Positions 9,377 through 17,154 of a DNA stretch of 64,000 bases are shown piece after piece. Position numbers and translations under genes: made by a program. The stretch is from Pelagibius sp048268885 (lineage in GTDB: Bacteria > Pseudomonadota > Alphaproteobacteria > Kiloniellales > Kiloniellaceae), in the NCBI GenBank assembly GCA_048268885.1, contig JBLWUP010000026.1, forward strand, positions 12,687 through 76,686, given 5' to 3'. The stretch's first letter is position 1. The number at the start of each line of letters is the position of its first letter. A model generated the notes under the pieces. The model did no database searches, had not been told where the DNA came from, and saw nothing but the letters and a program-made list of their open reading frames with translations.

Positions 9377-10336
9377 ATGTCCGGGGATCACGTCGGTCCG
9401 AGTTTTTCTTGTGAGGAGTGCTCCATCCTCTTCGTCTTCGGGGCGGCCCGCAGCGGCACGACAATTCTCAATAACCTGCTCTTCCGCCATTTCAGCTATG
9501 GCATGGGGCCGGAAGGCACCTTCCTGGCCGAATGGGCCAAGCGGTTGCCGCGCTATGGGGACCTGACCGAGGATGCCAACCTGCGCCGCCTGGCCAGTGA
9601 AATCGCCGAGTGCGACATGCTCGATATCGCGCGGCGCCGCTACCGGCACAACCCGCGCTACGATGTCTCGCCGGAGCTGATCCTGGCGAAGCTGCGCGAG
9701 CGCAGCTATGCCGGGGTCGTCTACTCCATTTTCGAGAACATGGCCGAGCTGCAGGGCTGCGCCAGGATCGGCAACAAGAACCCCGCCTACGCCCAGGAGT
9801 TCCCGCTGCTGAACCGGCTGTTCCCGACGCAGGCGAAGTACCTCGCCATCGTCCGGGACGGGCGGGACGTGGCCCTGTCGATCGTCCAGCGGCGCTGGGG
9901 GCTCAGCTCCTGCTATGCGGCGGCGAAGTTCTGGTTGCAGTCGATGACGGCGCTGGCCGCGATGCACCAGCAGCTCGGCCCGGACCGGCTGCACGTCATC
10001 AGCTATGAGGATCTGCTGCGGCAGCCGCGGGAGACCCTGGAGAGCGTGCGCGCGTTTTTGGGAATTCCGCCGCAGGAGGCCGATATCGACGCGGCGGTGG
10101 CTGAACTCACCCAAGGCGAGCGGGCGGCGAACTTCGACAAGTGGAAGCAGCAGATGTCGGTCCGTGATCTGCGCATGTTCGAGGGGCTGGCCGGCCCCAT
10201 GCTGGAGAAGTACGGCTACGAGCTGTCGGGCAATCCGACGGGAATCGGGTGGACCGATCGGGCCTTCTACGAGGCCAAGGAACTGGCCCGCCTGCTGCGG
10301 GTCAACCTCAAGCACCAGTTGTCCAGAATATCTTAA
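9377..10336 (+). CDS. Sulfotransferase family protein
   Basis: 319 residues. The PAPS loop GAARSGTTILNNLL is at residues 22-35 and the 3'-phosphate motif YLAIVRDGRDVALSI near 155-170 has the classic RDxRDVxxS arrangement. YEDLLRQPRETLE further on is also typical of the family. It is unlike the first sulfotransferase outside these motifs, so the two probably use different acceptors. A purine-rich GTGGGGGGTGG precedes the ATG. It sits between the secreted propeller protein and an ATP-grasp gene, all in the same direction. Confidence 0.88.
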   Translation: MSGDHVGPSFSCEECSILFVFGAARSGTTILNNLLFRHFSYGMGPEGTFLAEWAKRLPRYGDLTEDANLRRLASEIAECDMLDIARRRYRHNPRYDVSPELILAKLRERSYAGVVYSIFENMAELQGCARIGNKNPAYAQEFPLLNRLFPTQAKYLAIVRDGRDVALSIVQRRWGLSSCYAAAKFWLQSMTALAAMHQQLGPDRLHVISYEDLLRQPRETLESVRAFLGIPPQEADIDAAVAELTQGERAANFDKWKQQMSVRDLRMFEGLAGPMLEKYGYELSGNPTGIGWTDRAFYEAKELARLLRVNLKHQLSRIS

Positions 10337-10450
10337 CCGGGGCGGGGACCGCCGCTTGCGCCGGCCGCCGCTCCCAAAATAGCCGTTGCTATTTGCCGCC
10401 GCGCTGGCATGAACATACGCCGAGTTGAGGCTGTACGGGCAGGGGGGCAG

Positions 10451-11608
10451 ATGTCCGCAAGGGACATTGCGCAGGTGGCATGGCGGTGGCGCGCCTGGCC
10501 GCGGCAGGCGGTTGACGACTTCCGTTATCACCGGCAATTCCGGGATCAGCCGACATCCTTTCTGCACCGCTTTCTGGAGCAGCAGAAGCTGCTGTGGAGC
10601 AACCGGGTCAGGGCGGTGGACTACTATGAACTCGGTCTTTACGACCCGGCGATGCCGGCCGGCGCGAAACGCCGCTACATCGGCCAGTTCCGCACGCGGC
10701 AGCTCCTGAACGTCATCAACGCCGAAGAATTTCACCGCCAGACCGACGAGAAGCTGCAGTTCGATGCTCTGGCGAAGCAGGCGAATCTGCCGGTCCCGGA
10801 GATCCTCGCCGTCGTTGCCAAAAGTCGCGATGCCGGCGGTTACCCCTTAATTGCGAGCATGGAAGAGTTGCGGGCCTGGTTGGCCGACAACGCTGCGGCG
10901 GACATCGTGCTGAAGCCCGTTGAGGGGCTGAAGGGCTGGGGGGTGCTGAGCCTCGGGGCGCCCTCGGCGCCGGGTGCCGGCTGGCGGCGGCTGCCCCTTG
11001 GCGAGCCCATCGATATCGCGGCGATCTGGGCCCACTGCGAGAGTTACCTGAACCAAGGCGGCATGGTCCTTCAGCGTTGTTTGAAGCCGCATCCTGTTCT
11101 GGCCGACTTCGCGCCGGATGTTCTGCACACGGTGCGCGCGAACACCTACCTGAAGCCGGAGCCGCGTATTCTGGACGCCATTCTGCGGGTGGGCGGCGGC
11201 CGCACGCCGACCGACAACGTCAGCCAGGGCGGCATCGCCGTGCCGCTCGATCTGGCGACCGGACGCTGCGGCAGAGGGTCGGTAGTCGTGGGCGGCATGC
11301 CGCAGTTCGTGGATCATCACCCGGTAAGCGGCGCCCGGATCACCGACGTGGTCCTGCCCGACTGGCAAGGTGTCTGCGCCCTGGCCATGGCGGCCGCTCA
11401 GACTTTCAGCAGGCAGACGACGATCGGGTGGGACATCGGCTTGACCAGCGAGGGGCCGGTCCTTCTGGAAGGCAACTGGTCCTACGGCCTGCGGGCGAAC
11501 CAGCTGGCCAATCGTTGCGGCGTCCTCGACACCCCCTGGCGCGAGGTCTGCAACAACGAGGGCGGATATCGCTTCGTCTCTCTGGGTTTCCGCAACAAAC
11601 CCCGATAG
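10451..11608 (+). CDS. Sugar-transfer associated ATP-grasp domain protein
   Basis: About 385 residues. VDYYELGLYD near residue 58, the nucleotide-binding VLKPVEGLKGWGVLSL, LHTVRANTYL, and the metal site GPVLLEGNWSYG identify the family. The ATG at 10451 (MSARDIAQ) has AGGGGGGC just upstream and aligns with the start of the next paralogue (MSVKNLAK); the upstream in-frame ATG at 10409 is rejected for this reason. The upstream region contains TAGCCGTTGCT, shared with two other island genes. It and the next gene are near-duplicates along their full length. The glycine in place of a second acidic residue (LLEGN rather than VEANT) separates this pair from the first pair. Confidence 0.86.
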   Translation: MSARDIAQVAWRWRAWPRQAVDDFRYHRQFRDQPTSFLHRFLEQQKLLWSNRVRAVDYYELGLYDPAMPAGAKRRYIGQFRTRQLLNVINAEEFHRQTDEKLQFDALAKQANLPVPEILAVVAKSRDAGGYPLIASMEELRAWLADNAAADIVLKPVEGLKGWGVLSLGAPSAPGAGWRRLPLGEPIDIAAIWAHCESYLNQGGMVLQRCLKPHPVLADFAPDVLHTVRANTYLKPEPRILDAILRVGGGRTPTDNVSQGGIAVPLDLATGRCGRGSVVVGGMPQFVDHHPVSGARITDVVLPDWQGVCALAMAAAQTFSRQTTIGWDIGLTSEGPVLLEGNWSYGLRANQLANRCGVLDTPWREVCNNEGGYRFVSLGFRNKPR

Positions 11609-11746
11609 AGCCGCCCCGCGGGGCCGGGGCCGGGGCCGGGGGCCGGCAGCGGACTGCGACCGTCACAAATTTGTTCATTCTGGAATCGTCTCGCTTGTGT
11701 ACATATACCAAGGCGACAGCTAACAGGCGAGTGGACGTGGGGACCG

Positions 11747-12913
11747 ATGTCTGTGAAGAACCTTGCGAAGGTCGTTTGGCGTTGGAAGGCGCTGCCTCAG
11801 CAGGTTGTCGATGACTTCCGCCACCACAAGCGCATCCAGGGACTGCCGACCTCTTTGCTGCGCCGCTTCATCGAGCAGGAACGGCTGCTCTGGAGCAACC
11901 GGATCCGCGCCTCGGACTATTACAGCCTGGGGCTGTTCGATGAGTCCATGCCGGTTTCGGCGAAGCGCGGCTACATCGGCGGCTACGAGACCTGGCGGCT
12001 GTTTTTCGCCATCAACCCCGAAGAGCATCACAGCCTCACCGATGAGAAACTGAGGTTCAATGCGCTGGCGAAGCAGGCCGGCCTGCCTGTTTCCGAGGTG
12101 CTGGCGGTCGTCACCAACAGCGGCGGCTTCGACGGTATTCCCACCCTCGGATCGAAGGAAGAACTGCGGGCCTGGATGATCGAGAACGATATCGCCGATA
12201 TCGTGGTAAAGCCGGTCGACGGGATCAAAGGCTGGGGCATTCTCAGCCTGGGCGCGCGGCTGCCGGGGCAGGAAGCCTGGGCCAAGCCGCCGCGCGACGA
12301 GACCATCGGGGTGGAGGAGGTCTGGCAGCACTGTTCCCGCTACCTCTACCGTGGCGGGGTCATCGTCGAGCGCCGCCTCCGGCCGCACCCGGTGCTGGCC
12401 GAGGTCATGCCGGATGTCCTTCACACCGTGCGCGTTGTGACCCACCTGAAGCCGGAACCCTTCATCGTCGCGACGGTTCTGCGCGTCGGCAGCGGCAAGG
12501 GGCCCGCCGACAACCTGGCCCAGGGCGGCATCATGGTGCCGGTGAACGCGGTGAACGGGCACTGCGGAAGAGGGACCATGCTGGTGGACGGACTGCCCCG
12601 CTTCGTCGACGACCACCCGGTGACCGGGACGCGCATGACCGGCATGGTCCTGCCGGATTGGCGCCAGGTGCGCGATCTGGCCCTCGCTGCGGCGCGCACC
12701 TTCGACATGCAGAAGAGCATCGGCTGGGACATCGGTTTGACGACGCGCGGCCCCGTCCTGCTGGAGGGCAACTGGTGCTATGACCTGGGCGTCAACCAGA
12801 TCGCCGGCCGTCAGGGGGTCTTGGACACGCCCTGGCTCGAAGTGTTCAACCGTGAAGGGGCCTTCCGCCGTCTTTCGCTGGGCTTCTCCAACCGGCAGAG
12901 AAAAAAAGGATAG
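11747..12913 (+). CDS. Sugar-transfer associated ATP-grasp domain protein
   Basis: 388 residues, colinear with the previous gene: SDYYSLGLFD, VVKPVDGIKGWGILSL, LHTVRVVTHL and GPVLLEGNWCYD. The start ATG is preceded by GTGGGGA. The 138-bp gap upstream ends with an AT-rich stretch, so it may have its own promoter. It is convergent with the sixth family member with only 14 bases between them. Retention of two nearly parallel copies suggests different acceptors or sequential steps (inference). Confidence 0.86.
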   Translation: MSVKNLAKVVWRWKALPQQVVDDFRHHKRIQGLPTSLLRRFIEQERLLWSNRIRASDYYSLGLFDESMPVSAKRGYIGGYETWRLFFAINPEEHHSLTDEKLRFNALAKQAGLPVSEVLAVVTNSGGFDGIPTLGSKEELRAWMIENDIADIVVKPVDGIKGWGILSLGARLPGQEAWAKPPRDETIGVEEVWQHCSRYLYRGGVIVERRLRPHPVLAEVMPDVLHTVRVVTHLKPEPFIVATVLRVGSGKGPADNLAQGGIMVPVNAVNGHCGRGTMLVDGLPRFVDDHPVTGTRMTGMVLPDWRQVRDLALAAARTFDMQKSIGWDIGLTTRGPVLLEGNWCYDLGVNQIAGRQGVLDTPWLEVFNREGAFRRLSLGFSNRQRKKG

Positions 12914-12927
12914 CGCCCGGCCACCGC

Positions 12928-14070
12928 TCAGGCCTGCGCGCGATAGCTTTCGACCAGGTCGCGGAAGCCGTCTTCCCAAAGGCCCTTCTGGTCGATGATC
13001 TGGGGAATGAACAGGCTGCCGATGACGTTCAGCTCCAGCGGGATGGGGCCGTCGTCGGTGATGGCGATATCCCAGGCCTGCATGACGATATCGGGAAAGA
13101 CACGCGACGCCTCGAGGACAAGCTCCACGGCCTCCCGATAGCAGGGAACCTGAAAGCCCTTCAGGGGCGCTCCGGTGACGGGGTGCCGGTCGAGCAGGCG
13201 GAAGTCGGGACCGAGGCCGCTCATGCACTGCAGGATCTGCCCCGACTGCTGGTCGAGTTTTGCCATGAAGTTGCCTTCCCGCCAGTAGTTGTCGGCGAGG
13301 TTTTTGCTGGCCGCAACTTTCCAGACCGCCTTCATGAGGCGAGGGGCGCCCTGGTCCAGTAGGACGATCAGGCGCAGGGTGCAGATCTTCTCGCTGATCG
13401 ATTGACGGATGTCCGCGTGCGGGCGCAGCAGCTCCTGGAACAGGTGCCCGGTCTTCCTTTCAAAGCAGCGCTTGCCGATCTCTTCCGGCGCCACGTCCTG
13501 CCCGGACATCCGCACGCGGTCTGTGCCGGGGTCGTAGCTCTCCAGCAGCCAGACGTCTTTGCTGTACATGCCGCGGATCGGCTTCGCGATCATAGGGTAG
13601 GGGGCCCGGCGGCGAAGGTAGTCGGCGACCTCCGCCGGGGTCTTGAGGCTGAGGACGTCCCTGAATTCGCGAAGCGGGTGGCTGATCGCATAGATCTTTG
13701 GGGTGGGAATGCCGCGGTCGTTCAGAAGGCAATAGGTCAGCAGCTTGTCGTCGGCGACGACCTTCCATCGGCCGACCATGTTCTGCGGCAGGGCCTGGTT
13801 GGAAATATATCTGCGCTTTTCCTGGGAACTGAGTTCCTTCCGGTAGACCCTTAGCTTGTAGTAGTCCTCGGGGTTCAGCTTGCAGCTGCCGAGGCGAAGG
13901 GTGGCGAGATCCCAAAGCTGGCGGGGCAAGGACACGCCTGAATCCGCCCGGGCGGCGCGCGCCTGGCGGGCGAAGGCCTGCCACAGCTTCGTGAGTTCTT
14001 TCAGGTGGTAGCGGAGCGATCCCACGGCGGTCAGCTCCGAAGCGGGCGCGGCGCCCGCCGGTCGCGGCAT
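12928..14070 (-). CDS. Sugar-transfer associated ATP-grasp domain protein
   Basis: 380 residues, the most divergent member here. EDYYKLRVYRKEL occupies the DYYxLGLY position, MIAKPIRGMYSKDVWL the nucleotide loop, and DGPIPLELNVIGS the metal site. The gene reads toward the previous paralogue. The ATG at 14070 has no strong ribosome-binding site; no better start is seen. Family assignment is firm; the reaction and substrate are unknown. Confidence 0.84.
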   Translation of the reverse strand: MPRPAGAAPASELTAVGSLRYHLKELTKLWQAFARQARAARADSGVSLPRQLWDLATLRLGSCKLNPEDYYKLRVYRKELSSQEKRRYISNQALPQNMVGRWKVVADDKLLTYCLLNDRGIPTPKIYAISHPLREFRDVLSLKTPAEVADYLRRRAPYPMIAKPIRGMYSKDVWLLESYDPGTDRVRMSGQDVAPEEIGKRCFERKTGHLFQELLRPHADIRQSISEKICTLRLIVLLDQGAPRLMKAVWKVAASKNLADNYWREGNFMAKLDQQSGQILQCMSGLGPDFRLLDRHPVTGAPLKGFQVPCYREAVELVLEASRVFPDIVMQAWDIAITDDGPIPLELNVIGSLFIPQIIDQKGLWEDGFRDLVESYRAQA

Positions 14071-14554
14071 TGTTGCTTGGCGGGGGCGGCGCAGCGCGCC
14101 GCCTCGGGCAGGACGACCTGCCGCAACTGGGGCCAGGGCCCTGTATGCTTCACGTTAATTCCTCTCCTGCCGGCCTCGGCCGGACACTCCATTCTAGGTT
14201 GGCCCCGCAGGCCCTGCCGCGGTGCCGGGCGCATCGCTGGGACGGGATGGCCCTGGCCGCGCCATCTCGCGGTCCGGCGAGACGATCGCGCGAAGGCGAT
14301 TGTGGTTAGGATTGAAGTCGGGGGCAAGGGCCGCCTGTTCGGGCCGGGCCGGAATGGCCCGGATCGGGCCGGTGGCGCCGGAAACCTCCAGTGGCCCTGG
14401 CGCCCTGTGGTAAACGGAGCGGCAGCGTCGCGGCCCCTCCTTGGTGGTAGCACCATCAACCTATTGTAGTGCTTTCGTAATATTGATTTTGTTGTTGTAC
14501 CGCCCCTTGGAAGTCTTCAAAACCATGTGGCGCGGTTCAGGTCTGAGGGTTTTT
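14071..14554. other. Divergent intergenic region upstream of algD
   Basis: 484 bases between two divergent genes. The left 380 bases are GC-rich with no convincing gene. The last 100 bases become AT-rich (14460-14510), which fits a promoter for the algD operon. An in-frame extension of algD to 14441 runs through this region, but it is not supported by the protein family. Confidence 0.5.
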
Positions 14555-15871
14555 ATGAAAGTCTCCATTTTCGGCATGGGTTATGTCGGCGCCGTTTCGG
14601 GCGCCTGTTTTGCGCGCCTGGGTCATACGGTGATCGGGGTCGACGTCAACAAAGGCAAGATCGATACCATCAACGCCGGCGACTCCCCCGTGGTGGAGGA
14701 AGGGCTGGCCGAACTGATGGCCGAGGCCCGGTCCGCCGGGCGCATCTCCGCCACCGACGACGCCGCGGAGGCGGTGAAGAACTCCGACATCTCGCTGATC
14801 TCCGTCGGCACGCCGACCGGCGCCAACGGCGTGCAGTCGCTGGCCGCCCTGGACGCGGTGGTGGCGGCGATCGGCGCCGCGGTGAAGCAGAAGCAGGCTC
14901 CCCACAGCGTGGTGGTGCGCAGCACCGTGATGCCGGGAACCACCGAGGCGCGGATCGCGCCGGCCTTGGAGCAGGCCGTGGGACGGCGGCTCGGCGACGG
15001 TCTGGAGTTGAGCTTCAATCCGGAGTTCCTGCGCGAAGGCGCGGCGGTGAAGGATTTCTTCAACCCGCCCTTCACGGTCATCGGCGGCGTCGGCGACGAG
15101 GGCGCCGAGGGGGCGGCCGGGCTCTACAGCGGCATCGAGGCGCCGCTCTTCGCGACCACGGCCGGCATCGCCGAATCCCTGAAGTACGCCTGCAACGCCT
15201 ACCACGCGGTGAAGATCGCCTTCGCCAACGAGATGGGCGTGCTCATGAAGGCGATCGGCATCGACGGACGCGAGGCCATGCGGATTTTCTGCGAGGACCA
15301 CGATCTGAACATCTCGCCGGCCTACCTGCGGCCCGGCTTCGCCTTTGGCGGCTCCTGCCTGCCCAAGGAGCTACGCGCCATTGCCGACATGGCCAAGGTG
15401 AACCACATCGACCTGCCGATGCTGACCAACGTGATGGCCAGCAACGACCGCCACATCGACCGGGCCTTCGAGATGATCCAGCGCCGTGGCCGGCGCAAGG
15501 TGGCGCTCTTCGGCCTGGCCTTCAAGCCGGGCACCGACGATCTGCGGGAGTCGCCGCTGGTGAGCCTGGCCGAGCGCCTGATCGGCAAGGGCTTCGAGCT
15601 CGCGATCTTCGACCGCTCGGTGGACCTCGCCCGCCTGACCGGCACCAACCTGGAATACATCGAGCGGGAGATTCCGCATCTCGACCGTCTGGTGAGCAAT
15701 TCCGTGGAGGACACTCTGGCGGGGGCCGAGACCATCGTGATCGGCCACGTTCCGAAGGACGCCGTGAAGGCGGTCAGCGCCGCGGCGGCCGGTCAGTGCG
15801 TGATCGACCTGCAGGGCGTCGCCGAGCTGCAGGCGCTCGACGGCGTCGACTACGAAGGCATCTGCTGGTAG
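14555..15871 (+). CDS. algD: GDP-mannose 6-dehydrogenase
   Basis: 438 residues, the usual AlgD length. The enzyme oxidises GDP-mannose twice with NAD+ to GDP-mannuronic acid in the cytoplasm. The start MKVSIFGMGYVGAV holds the NAD-binding GxGxxG, and ATG 14555 has GAGGG six bases upstream. ISVGTPT, FNPEFLREG and the catalytic FGGSCLPKEL follow; the cysteine is residue 268, the same number as the active-site cysteine of Pseudomonas AlgD. The alternative, UDP-glucose 6-dehydrogenase, is less likely because the N-terminal and active-site blocks are AlgD-like. It heads an operon with two glycosyltransferases and an amidotransferase, so mannuronate or its amide may be part of the polymer (inference). 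Confidence 0.85.
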   Translation: MKVSIFGMGYVGAVSGACFARLGHTVIGVDVNKGKIDTINAGDSPVVEEGLAELMAEARSAGRISATDDAAEAVKNSDISLISVGTPTGANGVQSLAALDAVVAAIGAAVKQKQAPHSVVVRSTVMPGTTEARIAPALEQAVGRRLGDGLELSFNPEFLREGAAVKDFFNPPFTVIGGVGDEGAEGAAGLYSGIEAPLFATTAGIAESLKYACNAYHAVKIAFANEMGVLMKAIGIDGREAMRIFCEDHDLNISPAYLRPGFAFGGSCLPKELRAIADMAKVNHIDLPMLTNVMASNDRHIDRAFEMIQRRGRRKVALFGLAFKPGTDDLRESPLVSLAERLIGKGFELAIFDRSVDLARLTGTNLEYIEREIPHLDRLVSNSVEDTLAGAETIVIGHVPKDAVKAVSAAAAGQCVIDLQGVAELQALDGVDYEGICW

Positions 15872-15929
15872 GCGATGACGGGCGTTAGGCGATGAGGGGC
15901 GCGGGAGCGAGAGAGGGGCGCGGGAACCT

Positions 15930-17147
15930 GTGAAGATTCTCCACCTGCTCGACCACTCCCTGCCGCTGCAGAGCGGCTACACCTTCCGCACCATCGGCAT
16001 CCTGTCGGCCCAGCGCAAGCGCGGCTGGGAGACGGTGCAGATGACGACGCCCAAGCAGTACGACTTCGAGGGCGCGGTCGACCAGGTCGACGGCTGGACC
16101 TTCTACCGCACGCCGCAGCCTACCGCCGCCTCGCAGAAGCTGCCGCTGCTGCGCGAGTTCTGCCAGATGCGCGCGACGCGCCGGCGGCTGGACGAGGTCA
16201 TCGAGGAAACCCGGCCCGACATCATTCACGCGCATTCCCCGGTGCTGAACGGCCTGCCGGCGCTCCGGGCGGCGCGGCATCACGGCCTGCCCCTGGTCTA
16301 CGAGGTGCGCTCGCTGTGGGAGGACGCGGCCGTCGACTGGGGCACCGCGCGCCAGGGCGACCTGCGCTATCGCGCCACGCGCGGCCTGGAGACCTACGTG
16401 CTGCGCCGCGCCGATGCCGTCTTCACCATTTGCGAGGGCCTGAAAGGCGACATCCTGGGGCGAGATATTCCGGCCGAGCGGGTGACGGTGATTCCCAACG
16501 CGGTGAATGTCGAGCAGTTCACCACCGACCGGCGGACCGACAGCGCCTTGCAGAGAAGCCTCGGGCTGGAAGGGTCCGTCGTGCTCGGCTTCATCGGCTC
16601 CTTCTATGCCTACGAGGGCCTCGATCTGCTGATGGAGGCCTGCGCCCGCCTGTTTCGGGAACGCTCCGACGTGAAGCTGCTGATGGTCGGCGGCGGGCCG
16701 GAGAAGGATCGCCTGGCCGCCCAGGTGGCCGAGCTCGGCATCGCGGAGCGGGTGATCTTTACGGGCCGGGTGCCCCACGAGCAGGTGCGCCGCTATTACG
16801 ATCTCGTGACGCTTTTCGTCTATCCGCGCCACCGCATGCGGCTCACGGACCTGGTAACGCCCCTGAAGCCGTTGGAGGCCATGGCGCAAGGCTCTATTGT
16901 GGTGGCTTCGGACGTGGGCGGGCACAAGGAGCTGCTGGTGGACGGCACGCGGGGCTACCTCTTTCCCGCCGAGGACACCGGCGCCCTGGCGGCGAAGCTG
17001 GCCACGGTGATCGACCAGCAGGAAGCCTGGCCGGTCATGCGCGCCGAAGGACGGCGCTTCGTCGAGGAGGAGCGCACCTGGGACCGGGTCGTGGCGCGGG
17101 CGGCGCCGGTCTATGAGCGGCTGTTGAACAGGAAGCGCGGGGGCTAG
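15930..17147 (+). CDS. Glycosyltransferase, PEP-CTERM/exosortase A-associated (GT4 type)
   Basis: 405 residues, GTG start. The N-terminus ILHLLDHSLPLQSGYTFRT is characteristic of the exosortase A-associated glycosyltransferase family. An N-terminal GT4-like domain is followed by the C-terminal nucleotide-sugar domain with LGFIGSFYAYEGLDLL, LLMVGGGPEKDRL, TGRVPHEQV and the donor-binding PLEAMAQGSIVVASDVGG. It probably adds a sugar to the lipid-linked EPS repeat unit at the inner face of the cytoplasmic membrane. It lies 58 bases after algD and 7 bases before the amidotransferase gene, so all are likely co-transcribed. Confidence 0.9.
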   Translation: MKILHLLDHSLPLQSGYTFRTIGILSAQRKRGWETVQMTTPKQYDFEGAVDQVDGWTFYRTPQPTAASQKLPLLREFCQMRATRRRLDEVIEETRPDIIHAHSPVLNGLPALRAARHHGLPLVYEVRSLWEDAAVDWGTARQGDLRYRATRGLETYVLRRADAVFTICEGLKGDILGRDIPAERVTVIPNAVNVEQFTTDRRTDSALQRSLGLEGSVVLGFIGSFYAYEGLDLLMEACARLFRERSDVKLLMVGGGPEKDRLAAQVAELGIAERVIFTGRVPHEQVRRYYDLVTLFVYPRHRMRLTDLVTPLKPLEAMAQGSIVVASDVGGHKELLVDGTRGYLFPAEDTGALAAKLATVIDQQEAWPVMRAEGRRFVEEERTWDRVVARAAPVYERLLNRKRGG

Positions 17148-17154
17148 ACGCGAT

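Noticed and set aside
14441..14554. N-terminal hydrophobic extension of algD
   Set aside because: AlgD begins at the MKVSIFGMGYVG segment and the ATG at 14555 has a good ribosome-binding site; the extension is upstream non-coding sequence.
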